A stretch of DNA of 64,000 bases from Pseudomonadota bacterium (GCA_018902545.1 JAHIQM010000006.1:62001-126000); one strand, 5' to 3'; counted from the stretch's first letter, positions 24,148-33,295 are shown. Notes: generated by a model from the letters alone, not told the origin. Translations and numbers: made by a program.

Positions 24148-25943
24148 GAAAGGATATCCTGACGGTTCTCGGTGAGCGGGTGGTCGTGGCCGACGGAGCC
24201 ATGGGCTCGCTCCTGTTTGATCGCGGCGTGGATGGCGCGTCCTGTTACGACGCCTTGAATCTCACCGACGCCACCCTGGTGCAGTCCATCCATCAGGCCT
24301 ACGTGGCCGCAGGGGCGGAGGTCATCGAGAGCAACACCTTTGGGGCCAACAGGGTCAAGCTCGGCCGTTTCGACCTGGCGCACAAAACCCGTGAGATTAA
24401 CCTGCGCGGTGCGGACTTGGCGCGCAGTCAGGCCGGCGGGACGCGCTGGGTAGCCGGAGCCATGGGCCCACTGGGGCGCATGGGCGAGGAGCAGCCGTCC
24501 CAGGAGGAGCTGGAGGATGTGTTCGCCGAGCAGGCCCTCGCGCTGGTGGAGGGTGGCGCGGATTTCATTATGCTGGAGACCTTCGCCAGTCTCTCCCTGC
24601 TCCTGACCGCCCTGCGCGGGGTCAAGGCCGCTGTAGGCGTGCCCGTGGCCGCGCAGATGGTCTTCACTCAGCGTGGCCGGACCCATTCGGGGCGCACGGC
24701 CCGTGAATGTTTTGAGGCGCTCATCCTGGCCGGGGCGGGTATGGTGGGCCTCAATTGCGGCATCGGCCCTGGCAACGCTTTTGAGGTGGTGCAGGGACTT
24801 GGGCCCATCTCTGCTCCGCTCTCGGTGCTGCCCAACGCCGGTTTTCCCGAATCCCTGGGTGACCGGCTCATCTATGCCTCTTCCCCCGAATATTTCGCCG
24901 GGCGCACGGCGGCCTGCGCAGCGCACGGGGCGCGATTGCTGGGCGGGTGCTGCGGCACCACCCCGGAACATATCGCGGCCCTGGTGCGGGCACTGGATGC
25001 TGGCGGGGCCGAGAAGAGGATCATTTCAGCCTCCCCGGCCGAGGCCAGGCCGCAGTCGGCTGAGCCTACGCGGCTGGCGCGGCGTCTGCGCGAAGGCAAG
25101 GTCATTCTGGTGGAGCTCGACCCGCCCAAGCATCTGGACGTGGAGCCGGTGCTGGCTGCGGCCGAGGCCCTGGCCGCCGCCGGCGTGGACGCCATCACCA
25201 TTGCCGAGAACCCTCTGGCCGTGCCGCGCCTGTCCAATATCGTGCTGGCGGGCATGGTCCGGGCCAGGACCGGGACCGACGTGGTGGTGCACCTCACCGG
25301 CCGCGACCGCAACCTGGTCGGCATGCAGTCGACCATCATGGGCCTTGCGGCCTCTGGTCTGCACAACGTGCTGGCTGTGACCGGGGACCCGCCCTCCGCC
25401 GGGAGTGCGGAGCGGGTTTCTGGCGTGTACGACCTGCGCTCTCTGGAGCTCATGCGACTCCTGGCCGGGTTCAATCAGGGCCGCAACCATTACGGCGACG
25501 CCATGCGCCTGCCGGTCAATTTTTGCATCGGCGGGGCCTTCAACCCCAATACCCGCAACCTCGCCCTGCAGGTCGGGCGCATGGAGAAGAAGATCGCGTC
25601 CGGTGCGGGCTATTTCCTGACTCAGCCCGTGTATTCCCGCCAGCGGGTGGACGAGATGCTGGCTGCGACCAGGCACATCACCGCGCCCATTGTGCTCGGC
25701 ATCATGCCTCTGGCCAGCAGCCGCAACGCCGAGTTCCTGCACAACGAGTTTCCGGGCATCGAGATTCCCCCCGAAACACGCGAGCGCATGGCCCGGGCCG
25801 GAGAGCGTGGCCAGGAAGAGGGCGTGGACATCGCCTGGGAGCTGCTTGAATACGCCTGGCCCCATTTTGCGGGGGTCTACATCATCCCGCCCTTCAACCG
25901 GCACGCCATGGCCCTTGAGCTGATGCGCCGCCTCGGGCGCTAG
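24144..25943 (+). CDS. Bifunctional homocysteine S-methyltransferase / methylenetetrahydrofolate reductase
   Basis: 599 residues starting at GTG 24144. Residues 1-290 are a homocysteine-binding barrel with the zinc cysteines in 'GLNCGIGPGN' and 'LLGGCCGTTPEH'. Residues about 310-599 are a MetF-type barrel ('VELDPPKHLD', 'LTGRDRNLVG', 'AVTGDPP', 'FLTQPVYS'). The product would form methyl-THF and/or move a methyl group to homocysteine to give methionine. This BhmT/MetF fusion architecture is known in bacteria. No cobalamin-binding module is present in the polypeptide. Confidence 0.9.
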   Translation: MRKDILTVLGERVVVADGAMGSLLFDRGVDGASCYDALNLTDATLVQSIHQAYVAAGAEVIESNTFGANRVKLGRFDLAHKTREINLRGADLARSQAGGTRWVAGAMGPLGRMGEEQPSQEELEDVFAEQALALVEGGADFIMLETFASLSLLLTALRGVKAAVGVPVAAQMVFTQRGRTHSGRTARECFEALILAGAGMVGLNCGIGPGNAFEVVQGLGPISAPLSVLPNAGFPESLGDRLIYASSPEYFAGRTAACAAHGARLLGGCCGTTPEHIAALVRALDAGGAEKRIISASPAEARPQSAEPTRLARRLREGKVILVELDPPKHLDVEPVLAAAEALAAAGVDAITIAENPLAVPRLSNIVLAGMVRARTGTDVVVHLTGRDRNLVGMQSTIMGLAASGLHNVLAVTGDPPSAGSAERVSGVYDLRSLELMRLLAGFNQGRNHYGDAMRLPVNFCIGGAFNPNTRNLALQVGRMEKKIASGAGYFLTQPVYSRQRVDEMLAATRHITAPIVLGIMPLASSRNAEFLHNEFPGIEIPPETRERMARAGERGQEEGVDIAWELLEYAWPHFAGVYIIPPFNRHAMALELMRRLGR

Positions 25944-25949
25944 AACAAA

Positions 25950-25985
25950 AATGGCCGGGACTCACGCTCCCGGCCATTGTTTTTA
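25950..25985. terminator. Bidirectional rho-independent terminator
   Basis: AATGGCCGGG (25950-25959) pairs with CCCGGCCATT (25969-25978) around a 9-nt loop, with U-tracts on both sides (GTTTTTA after; A-run before). It serves the methyltransferase operon on the plus strand and the SH3-like protein gene on the minus strand. Confidence 0.85.
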
Positions 25986-26002
25986 GTTGCAACCAAGGCC
26001 CC

Positions 26003-27142
26003 TTAGCCACCCGCCATGTTGACGGCGACGTAGCGCTCCATGACCCAGCCGCGTAGATCCTCTCCCTCGACCTCCACGTACAGCCATCCGGGCGCGCTGC
26101 CGAGAACCCTTAAGGTCGTGTAGCGGTTGACCTGGGCGATGACTGCCTCGCTTGCCTCCGGGCCGTAGCGCAGGTTCAGCGAATCGATGATCACCTCCAC
26201 CCTGTCCGGCCGGTAGGGGGCATGGCTGCGTATCGGGTCCACAACCTGATATCCAGCGGGCACCCGGCGGTAGTAGACATCGCCGAAAACGTGGTAGGAA
26301 ATGCCGGCTGAGACGATCATGCGGCTGCCAAAGGGGATGTTCAACACTACCAGGCCGATGGGCGGGCGCACGAGGACGAATCCGCTGTTCCATGGACGAT
26401 AGAACCTCCCGGAATGATAATGGTATCTATCCCGGCCGTGCAGGATGACCGCATGGCGCGTAGGAATGGTGTGCACGACGTGCTTGACCACGGAGCGGTG
26501 TTTCCTGTCGTGCCTGAACTGCGACGAGGGCTTGCGGTGGTCGCCTGCGGGCCGGTAGTCCCGGCGATAATTGTCCCGCATCCAGTCCTGATCGCGGCGG
26601 TCAGTGCGCCTGTCGGCGTCGCGGGCGGCAAATCCGCTTTTTTGCACGGCGCTTTGCTGCCGCGGGGAGGCGGCATGACCGTCTCGGCGTTCCCTGTCTT
26701 TTTGCCTGACTGAAGAGTCGCGTTTACGCGGCTCGGGCGTTGTGTCCAGGCGCATGAGGTGCGCCGGGGGAGTCACGGAGCCGAGGTCTGCGGAGGTGGG
26801 GATGCGGCCGGGCGCGGAGTGCTTTTCATTGAACGAACCCCGTCGGTCGCGGTCCCCTTTTTCGGCGCGTGAAGCGGGGCGGCGCTCCCCCTCAGACCGG
26901 AAGTCTCCCTTTGTCACCGTGTGTTCGGTGGACCTTTGCTTGCCCCGACCCTCATTATTGGCGCGCGAACCGGTGCGGCGTTCGCCGTCTGTCCGCAAGT
27001 CCGTTTTCGTCATCGCCTGCTCGGGGGGCCTTTCCCGCTTCTTGTGCCCCCTTTCTTCGCCTTGGGCCGGTGTGGCCAGGAACTGAAAACACAGCACGGT
27101 CGCAAGCAGCACAAGATGCGTATTTTTCGACAGAATGTTCAT
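26003..27142 (-). CDS. Exported basic repeat protein with DUF6515-like core and SH3 domain
   Basis: 379 residues from the ATG at 27142 (AGGAGGA ribosome site). A signal peptide (ends 'FLATPAQG') is followed by a long Arg/Lys/Glu/Asp-rich low-complexity part. Two near-repeats of a 'TKxDxRxxGERRxxSRA' unit lie about residues 42-95. Then comes a Tyr/His/Gly-rich stretch ('HGRDRYHYHSGRFY', 'VFGDVYYRRVPAGYQVV') typical of DUF6515. The C-terminal ~60 residues look like a bacterial SH3 ('LNLRYGPEASEAVIAQVNRYTTLRVLG', 'GWVMERYV'). It is probably periplasmic and cell-wall- or polymer-binding. The function is unknown. Confidence 0.75.
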   Translation of the reverse strand: MNILSKNTHLVLLATVLCFQFLATPAQGEERGHKKRERPPEQAMTKTDLRTDGERRTGSRANNEGRGKQRSTEHTVTKGDFRSEGERRPASRAEKGDRDRRGSFNEKHSAPGRIPTSADLGSVTPPAHLMRLDTTPEPRKRDSSVRQKDRERRDGHAASPRQQSAVQKSGFAARDADRRTDRRDQDWMRDNYRRDYRPAGDHRKPSSQFRHDRKHRSVVKHVVHTIPTRHAVILHGRDRYHYHSGRFYRPWNSGFVLVRPPIGLVVLNIPFGSRMIVSAGISYHVFGDVYYRRVPAGYQVVDPIRSHAPYRPDRVEVIIDSLNLRYGPEASEAVIAQVNRYTTLRVLGSAPGWLYVEVEGEDLRGWVMERYVAVNMAGG

Positions 27143-27311
27143 GATTCCTCCTGGGATTATTGAGTTTCCCAGGCAAGGGGCGTGCCAGGTGAAGGAAGTG
27201 GCGTGTGGCATGGCTTGCATCATCGGCGAGGAGGGTGTTTTTTGTGCCGGACGGATAAAATCTGTACAGATCAGGCCCCAATGAGCAGTCTTTTCACATC
27301 GGTATCTGTCG

Positions 27312-28646
27312 CTACTCAAGTCCCAGACGTTTGAGCTTGTAGATCAGGCCGCGGCGGGTGATACCCAGAAGCTGGGCCGCGTGGGTGCGGTTGCCGCCGG
27401 TCTGCTTCAGGGCGGCGGTCACGGCCTCGATTTCGTGCTGTTCGAGGGTCTTGGTTTCAACCCCCTGTTTGGCGGTGGGCTGCGATTCGGGCGCGGTCCT
27501 GCCTGCGGCCTTGCGTACGGCCGGGGGCAGGTGTTCGGGCAAAATGACGTCGGTCTGGCTGAGGAGGCGCACATGGGCCATGGCGTTGGCCAGTTCGCGC
27601 ACATTGCCGGGCCACTGGTGGCTGGTCAGGGTCTGCAGGGCGGCGCGGGAGAGGCGTCTGTTTTCCGCGCTGTCCCTGTTCAGGAAGAGACGCGCCAGGG
27701 GAGGAATGTCCTCGGGGCGCTCGCGCAGGGGCGGAATATAGATGGTGATGACGTTCAGGCGGTAGTAGAGATCCTGGCGGAAGCGACCCTCGGCCACGTC
27801 TGTTTCCAGGTCGTGGTTGGAGGCGGCGATGAGCCTGCAATCGACGACGGCCTCCTTGTCCGAGCCCACGGGGGTGATGCGGCCTGTCTCCGTGGCCCGT
27901 AACAGGGAGGGTTGCAGCTCCAGAGGCATGTCGCCGATCTCGTCGAGAAAGAGGGTTCCTTCGTGGGCCTCGCGGAAATATCCCTTGCGCTTGTTCACGG
28001 CCCCGGTGAAGGCCCCCTTTTCGTGGCCGAACAGTTCGCTGGCCAGCAGGGTGGGGGCGATGGCCGCGCAGTTGACCGGGACCAGCGGCTTGTCGCGGCG
28101 GAGGCTGTGGCGGTGGATGAACTGTGCGATGACCTCTTTTCCGCTGCCACTCTCGCCGGTCAGAAGGACCGTGGCATCGCTTTGCGCCACGCGGTAGGCG
28201 TCGCGCAGCACGGAGCGCATCGCCGGGCTTTCGGCCACGATACCTGTGAGTGATCCGGCGGGCAGTTCCGCGTCTTTGCTCGCCCCGACTCCCAAGGTGT
28301 CGCGCACGGCCGCGAGCAGTTCGTCAAGGTCCACGGGTTTGGCCAGGTAGTCCACGGCTCCGAGCTTCAGGGCGTCCACGGCCTCGCGCACGTCGGCGTA
28401 GGCGGTGACCAGGAGAAAGGGCAGCTCCGGCCTTTCTTCGCGCACCCGGCGCAGCAGATCGAGCCCGCTCTCTCCGGGCATGCGCACGTCGCTGACGATC
28501 ATGTCCGGGGGCGCGCCTTCCAGAAATTGCAGCGCCTCGGCCGCGCTCCCGGCCTCCTGCACGGTAAAGCCCGCATGCCGCAGCACGCGGGCATAAAGTT
28601 CACGGTAGCGGATCTCGTCGTCGACGACCAGGATGGTTCTTGTCAT
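27312..28646 (-). CDS. NtrC-family response regulator
   Basis: 444 residues: a receiver domain ('ILVVDDEIRYR', phospho-Asp in 'MIVSDVRMPGESG', 'YLAKPVD'), an AAA+ domain with 'GESGSGKEV', 'GAFTGA' and 'GTLFLDEIGD', and a Fis-type C-terminal helix-turn-helix ('NRTHAAQLLGITRRGLIYKLKRLG'). It activates sigma-54 promoters when phosphorylated by the sensor kinase encoded directly upstream (4-bp ATGA overlap). Target genes are not evident; the kinase pair could serve another locus. Confidence 0.93.
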   Translation of the reverse strand: MTRTILVVDDEIRYRELYARVLRHAGFTVQEAGSAAEALQFLEGAPPDMIVSDVRMPGESGLDLLRRVREERPELPFLLVTAYADVREAVDALKLGAVDYLAKPVDLDELLAAVRDTLGVGASKDAELPAGSLTGIVAESPAMRSVLRDAYRVAQSDATVLLTGESGSGKEVIAQFIHRHSLRRDKPLVPVNCAAIAPTLLASELFGHEKGAFTGAVNKRKGYFREAHEGTLFLDEIGDMPLELQPSLLRATETGRITPVGSDKEAVVDCRLIAASNHDLETDVAEGRFRQDLYYRLNVITIYIPPLRERPEDIPPLARLFLNRDSAENRRLSRAALQTLTSHQWPGNVRELANAMAHVRLLSQTDVILPEHLPPAVRKAAGRTAPESQPTAKQGVETKTLEQHEIEAVTAALKQTGGNRTHAAQLLGITRRGLIYKLKRLGLE

Positions 28647-29950
28647 GGGGTCTCTCTTGCGGGTTTAATGCCTGTGATGGTCATGACGGTGCCCTGGCCG
28701 AGGACAGACCGGGCGCTGATCTTCCAGCCGTGAGCTTCGACCATGCGCTTGACAATGGCAAGCCCCAGCCCATGCCCACCGGCGGAGCCGCTTACATAGG
28801 GCTTGAAGATGTCCGGGAGCAGTTCGGCGGGGATGCCGCGCCCCTGATCTTCCACGGCCAGGGTCAGCCTGCGGTCCTGCCTGCGCAGTTCCATGCGCAC
28901 CGTGGTGCCAGCGGGAGAGGCGTGCAGGCTGTTCAAGAGCAGGTTGACCAGCACCTGGCGCAGCATGGTCTCGTCGGCAAAGATGACCTGGTGCTTGACT
29001 TCGGCGAGCAGTTCCACCCCGGCGACCTCGAAGTCGGGGCCGAGGATCCGGGCCACTTCATGACAGAGTCTGTCGATGCGCACGGGGGCCTGGCTCGGTT
29101 TGCGCTGGCGGGCGAAGTTCATGAACGTTCCGAGGCGGGAAGAGGCCTTGTCCACCTCATCCGTGATGTGCCCGAGCATGGCCCGGCTCTCGGCCGGAAT
29201 GTCGTGGCGCGCCTCGATCTGCTGGGCCATGCCCATAATGATGCCGAGCGGGTTCTTGGTTTCGTGGGCGAGTCCGGCGGCGGCCAGGCCCAGCTCTTCC
29301 AGGTGGGCGCTGCGGATGCGTTCGGCGGCCAGTTCCTCGGCCAGGATGCGGCGGCGGATACCCGTGATCCAGACGGCGGTGACGGCCAGGATGCAGACCA
29401 GGGCGGAGGCGAAGATGGGGGCCTGGCGCTGCCAGAACCAGGAAGAGGTGAAATTTTCGGCGTTGCTGCGAAAGCCCAGGTACATGACCGGGTTGCTGCG
29501 CGGCCACAGGCCCAGCCCCAGGTGACTTGATTCCAGGGCCTCGGCCCAGTTGGAAGGGATCTGGGCCGGTTGCAGAGGGGCCCACATGACGTAGATGTCG
29601 TTCGTGTCCATCTCCCCCCTGGTGCTGTTGGTCATCAGAAATTCCGGCATGGTCCCGGTCTGCACCAAGCGTCCGTGACGGCCCTGAACCACGACGAAGA
29701 GCGTGCGCGAGCCGCGGATGATGCTTGAGAGCACCGTCTCGACCTGTTTCCAATCCGTCAGCTCACCATTGCTCATCGAGGCGATGACCGCGTTCAGGGT
29801 GGCGAAGCTGTCCTGGGCGCGCTGTCGCCGCCAATCAAGGGAGCGCTCGGAATATCCCTGCCAGGACCACAGAATCCAGACCCCCAGCGCCAGGATCAGG
29901 GTCAGGGCCGTCAAAAGCGGGATTCGGTACAGGCGTGAGTCGTGGTTCAT
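28643..29950 (-). CDS. Membrane sensor histidine kinase paired with NtrC-type regulator
   Basis: 435 residues from the ATG at 29950 (AAGGAGGG ribosome site). Two membrane segments (about 10-28 and 180-200) enclose a periplasmic sensor of ~150 residues. Cytoplasmic HisKA 'LAHETKNPLGIIMG' with the phospho-His and an HATPase domain ('GRGIPAELLPDIFKPYVS', 'GGHGLGLAIVKRMVEAHGW') follow. The HETKNP version of the H-box is typical of NtrB/ZraS-type kinases. The ligand is unknown. Confidence 0.92.
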   Translation of the reverse strand: MNHDSRLYRIPLLTALTLILALGVWILWSWQGYSERSLDWRRQRAQDSFATLNAVIASMSNGELTDWKQVETVLSSIIRGSRTLFVVVQGRHGRLVQTGTMPEFLMTNSTRGEMDTNDIYVMWAPLQPAQIPSNWAEALESSHLGLGLWPRSNPVMYLGFRSNAENFTSSWFWQRQAPIFASALVCILAVTAVWITGIRRRILAEELAAERIRSAHLEELGLAAAGLAHETKNPLGIIMGMAQQIEARHDIPAESRAMLGHITDEVDKASSRLGTFMNFARQRKPSQAPVRIDRLCHEVARILGPDFEVAGVELLAEVKHQVIFADETMLRQVLVNLLLNSLHASPAGTTVRMELRRQDRRLTLAVEDQGRGIPAELLPDIFKPYVSGSAGGHGLGLAIVKRMVEAHGWKISARSVLGQGTVMTITGIKPARETP

Positions 29951-29996
29951 GTTCCCTCCTTGCGGGCTTTTAGCTAGCAAAGAGCGTGCTTAAAGA

Positions 29997-30165
29997 TCAG
30001 CCGAGCAGCATCCGGTCCGACACTTCCGCGTCCGCCTGGCTCTGGAACTTGTTCAGCAGGGTCTCCACGGTGAGCCCCGCCTTGTCCTTCCCGCGCACGT
30101 CGAACCTTGTCCTTCCCGCGCACGTGGAAGATGATACGCTGCTGCTGTGCACTTCATTCACACTG
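29997..30165 (-). pseudogene. Decayed gene fragment (C-terminal remnant)
   Basis: On the minus strand a coding-like stretch ending at the stop 29997-29999 reads 'KAGLTVETLLNKFQSQADAE' then 'VSDRMLLG'. It is preceded, in a shifted frame, by 'QQQRIIFHVRGKDK'. A 25-bp-period duplication (30080-30125) has broken the frame between the two parts, and upstream codons contain a stop. It looks like the tail of a lost gene. The parent family is not recognised. The rest of 29951-30268 contains nothing else I can name. Confidence 0.35.
30080..30125. repeat. Tandem direct repeat, 21-bp unit at 25-bp period
   Basis: The 21 bases at 30080-30100 (starting CCTTGTCC, ending GCACGT) are repeated exactly at 30105-30125, separated by CGAA. 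The 25-nt period is not a multiple of three, so the duplication causes a frameshift in the minus-strand gene remnant. Confidence 0.85.
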
Positions 30166-30268
30166 CCTGGTGGCCTGCAGCCTCAGGGACGGGCGGTTAC
30201 CGGATGGGCGGGACATACATGCGGCCGCAGAGAAGGACAAGCGGCGGACGTGAAGCTTTGCTGCGGCG

Positions 30269-32233
30269 TCAGTCGAAGCGGGTGCTGATCTCCCGGAATT
30301 CTTCGGCGGATTCCAGAAAGGCGTCGACCACATCCGGATCGAAATGGGAGCCGCGTCCGTCGAGGATGATCTTGACGGCCTCTTCATGGGGCATGGCCTC
30401 TTTGTAAACCCGCTTGGTCACCAGCGCGTCGTAGACATCGGCCAGGGCCATGAGTCTGCCGCCCAGAGGGATGTCTTCGCCTTTGAGGCCGCCGGGGTAT
30501 CCCGAGCCGTCCCATTTTTCGTGGTGGGAAAGGGCGATTTCGCGCGCAAGAGCCAGAAATGAGCGATCGCCCTTGTCCATGCTCAAACGTTCGGCCTCGG
30601 CCAGGGTTTCGGCGCCGAGCAGCGTGTGGCGTTTCATCTCGTCGAATTCGCGCGAGCTGAGCTTGCCTGGCTTGAGCAGGATGCAGTCGGCGATGCCGAC
30701 CTTGCCGATGTCGTGCAGGGGGGCGGATTTGTAGAGCAGTTCGACGGTGTCGCGGTCGAGTTGCCGTTTAAATTTAGGTTTTCGGGCCAGGCAGCGGGCC
30801 AGAACGAGGACGTATTCGCGAGTCCGCCGGATGTGTCCGCCGGTTTCGGGGTCACGGGTTTCGGCCAGGGCCGTGAGGCTCAGAATCGTCGCGTCCTGGG
30901 CCTGCACGAGTTGCTGACTGCGGATGCGCAGCTCGCGCTCCTCCATCCCGTATTTGATGAGGCTGAGGAGAGCCATGTTCACCACCAGGACCAGCATGGG
31001 GGACAGTGGGGAGATCCAGTAACCGGGTCCGTCCAGGAGCCAAAGACCGGCGCTCCACAGGCCGGTCCCGGCCAGCACCATCCCAACTGCGCAGGCCAAA
31101 GGGCCGGCGGACATCATCAGCAGTGTTGCCAGGATGCCGACGAGCATGATGGCGCTCGCCTCGGCCCCGACGCCCCAGGCCGGACGGATCAGGGCATCGC
31201 TCTGGAGCAGGTTGTCAAGCGCGGTGGCATGGATTTCCATGCCGGGAAAGACGCGGTCCGTCGGTGTGACGTGGTTGTCGCCAAGCCCCGAGGCCGTGGG
31301 TCCGACAATGGCCACGCGGCCACGTAGGTCAGGCAGAGGTCCGTTTAGGATGTCAGCGGCGGAATATGTTGCAAACGTGCCTCTGGGCCCCCGATACCTG
31401 AGTAGCAGGTTACCTTGCGGGTCCGTATGTACGCGGCTCGGGCCCAGTTGTATGAAGCCTCCGTCCGCATCCTGTCCCAGACCGAAGGCTGCTTTTTCCC
31501 GGGTCATGACCGTGGCCAGGGTCAGACTCGGCAGCAGCGCGTCAGCGTGCATGGCGATGATCGGAATCCGCCGGATGACCCCGTCCGAGTCCGGCAGGGC
31601 ATTGATGAAGCCCGAACTCGCGCCCGCCTCGCCGAGGCTTGGCAGGGAACAGACGGCGTCCTGTGCCGCATGCAGCGAAAACGCAGCAGGGATTTTTTGG
31701 CCGGTCAGGAGCGGGTGCACGCTACAGAAGGACTCTTCTTCGCGAAGGGGGGAAAAAAGCAGCTTGTATCCCAGAACGGAAGGGTGCTTGCGCAAGGCCT
31801 CGCCCAGAATCTGGTCATGGTCCAGTCTGGCCAGCGGTAGCCCCCCAAGATCAAGGGTCAGGCCCGAATCGCGGCGCAGGCTTTCCAGGATCAGGATGGG
31901 GGAGGTTCTGTCGCGGGTGGAAAGGATCAGGTCCAGAGTCACTATGTCCGCACCGGCTTCATGCAACCGCGTGATCAGGCGGGCCAGGATGTTTCTCGGC
32001 CAGGGCCACTGGCCGAGCTGGTTCAGGGATTTGTCGTCGATGGCGATAAGCGCCGGGACGGAACTTGGAGGGCGCTGCTCCGTCTGGGACAGCAGCACAT
32101 CGTAGACCTTGTGCTCGAAATGAATGAGCAGTTCAGGTCGCGCGATATGCACGAACACCACGCAGAGCGTGATGACGCATCCGGTGCCAAACAGGCGCAT
32201 AAAGTCCCGGTGACGGTATCGTGAGTGTTTCAT
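30269..32233 (-). CDS. CHASE2-domain HD-GYP phosphodiesterase
   Basis: 654 residues. An N-terminal anchor and a large extracytoplasmic CHASE2 sensor ('ALIAIDDKSLNQLGQWPWPR', 'VAIVGPTASGLGDNHVTP'), three membrane helices (about 345-420), then an HD-GYP domain with 'HDIGKVGI', 'HHEKWDGSGYPGGL' and 'MALADVYDALVTKRVYKEA'. HD-GYP enzymes hydrolyse cyclic di-GMP. CHASE2 is more often joined to adenylate cyclases or kinases. The gene follows FecR- and OmpA-like genes on the same strand, so it may read an envelope signal. Confidence 0.9.
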   Translation of the reverse strand: MKHSRYRHRDFMRLFGTGCVITLCVVFVHIARPELLIHFEHKVYDVLLSQTEQRPPSSVPALIAIDDKSLNQLGQWPWPRNILARLITRLHEAGADIVTLDLILSTRDRTSPILILESLRRDSGLTLDLGGLPLARLDHDQILGEALRKHPSVLGYKLLFSPLREEESFCSVHPLLTGQKIPAAFSLHAAQDAVCSLPSLGEAGASSGFINALPDSDGVIRRIPIIAMHADALLPSLTLATVMTREKAAFGLGQDADGGFIQLGPSRVHTDPQGNLLLRYRGPRGTFATYSAADILNGPLPDLRGRVAIVGPTASGLGDNHVTPTDRVFPGMEIHATALDNLLQSDALIRPAWGVGAEASAIMLVGILATLLMMSAGPLACAVGMVLAGTGLWSAGLWLLDGPGYWISPLSPMLVLVVNMALLSLIKYGMEERELRIRSQQLVQAQDATILSLTALAETRDPETGGHIRRTREYVLVLARCLARKPKFKRQLDRDTVELLYKSAPLHDIGKVGIADCILLKPGKLSSREFDEMKRHTLLGAETLAEAERLSMDKGDRSFLALAREIALSHHEKWDGSGYPGGLKGEDIPLGGRLMALADVYDALVTKRVYKEAMPHEEAVKIILDGRGSHFDPDVVDAFLESAEEFREISTRFD

Positions 32234-32261
32234 TGAGTTGCGTCATCCGGCTACGGGACGG

Positions 32262-32855
32262 TCAGCGCACCAGCACCTCCACGCGGCGGTTCCTGGGCTC
32301 GGGCGTTTCGTCCGGCGTGGGGATGAGGGGGTTGCCCTCGCCGTGGGAGAAGATCTGGACGATGGACGGATCCACGCCCTTGTTCACCAAAATGTCGCGC
32401 GCTCCTTTTGCCCGCTCCAGGGACAGTCGCGCGTTGTCCTCGCGCGTGCCGACCGTGTCCGAGTGGCCGTTGATGCGCACGTCGCGGGAACTCCTGCGCA
32501 GGATGGTTTCAAGAATCGTGGCTGGCTCGGGCTTCGATTCGGCGGTCAGCTCGGTGCGGCCATATTCGAAATACAGCAGAAAAGTTTCCGGCGGCTCCGG
32601 CCTGGCCTGGAGGGCCTGGCCAAAGTCCTTCTCGATTGTCGCCTGGTCAAGAGTGCGCAAAGGGCCCGGGGCAGTCGAGGAGTCTTTGACCGAAGTGCTC
32701 TGACCTGCTGTGCTAAGCCTCTGCGCACCGGCGGCGGTGCTGACCTCTACCTGGCCGACGGAGCCGTCCGGGTCTTCGATCAGAACCACCATCGTACCTT
32801 TGGCCGCGCAGCCTGCAAAGGCAAGACAGAGAATGAGAAGCAGGGCGCGGATCAT
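32262..32855 (-). CDS. OmpA-family lipoprotein
   Basis: 197 residues. The lipobox 'LAFAGC' places the lipidated Cys at residue 15-16. The C-terminal half is an OmpA-like peptidoglycan-binding domain ('FLLYFEYGRTEL', 'INGHSDTVGTREDNARLSLERA', 'NRRVEVLV'). It would anchor the outer membrane to the cell wall. It overlaps the FecR-domain gene by 4 nt and precedes the CHASE2 gene. Confidence 0.88.
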   Translation of the reverse strand: MIRALLLILCLAFAGCAAKGTMVVLIEDPDGSVGQVEVSTAAGAQRLSTAGQSTSVKDSSTAPGPLRTLDQATIEKDFGQALQARPEPPETFLLYFEYGRTELTAESKPEPATILETILRRSSRDVRINGHSDTVGTREDNARLSLERAKGARDILVNKGVDPSIVQIFSHGEGNPLIPTPDETPEPRNRRVEVLVR

Positions 32856-33295
32856 TTTTCTTCCACCTTGATCAGAAAACTGGTGCCGTGGACCGCAATG
32901 ACCGCGTCCGGCGTCTCGATGCGGATCTTTTCGGGCGCGAGCCGGGCGATGACACCGGACATATAGGTAAAGGAGCCTTTAATCAGCCGGATGGCAACGG
33001 CGAAGTTTTCTTCCTGGGGCGCGAAGGCGAAGTCAGCGAGTTCTAGACGGCTGTTCGGACCGAGGGATAGGATGGTGTCGTCCTCCAGCATGATGCCGAT
33101 CGAACTTTTCTCCTCTGTCGTGACCGCGTCGCTGACGTGCAGGGCGTCCCCGACTCGGGCGGGCATGGTCGCTTCAGCGCGCACTATTTGGCCGCTTCCC
33201 TCGAGGGTTTTGATGAATCCCGCCACGGGCGTCTGTGCCTGGGCTGTGCTTGTGAGCACGACAAGGCTCAGCATGAGTAATGGTAAAAAACGCAT
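32852..33295 (-). CDS. Exported FecR-domain protein
   Basis: 147 residues from the ATG at 33295 (GGAGG ribosome site). The signal peptide ends 'TSTAQA'. The mature part fits a FecR domain ('SSIGIMLEDDTILSLGPNSRLEL', 'RIETPDAVIAVHGTSF'). These periplasmic beta proteins are commonly encoded next to OmpA and CHASE2 proteins and may bind a polymer or pass on an envelope signal. Confidence 0.85.
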   Translation of the reverse strand: MRFLPLLMLSLVVLTSTAQAQTPVAGFIKTLEGSGQIVRAEATMPARVGDALHVSDAVTTEEKSSIGIMLEDDTILSLGPNSRLELADFAFAPQEENFAVAIRLIKGSFTYMSGVIARLAPEKIRIETPDAVIAVHGTSFLIKVEEK

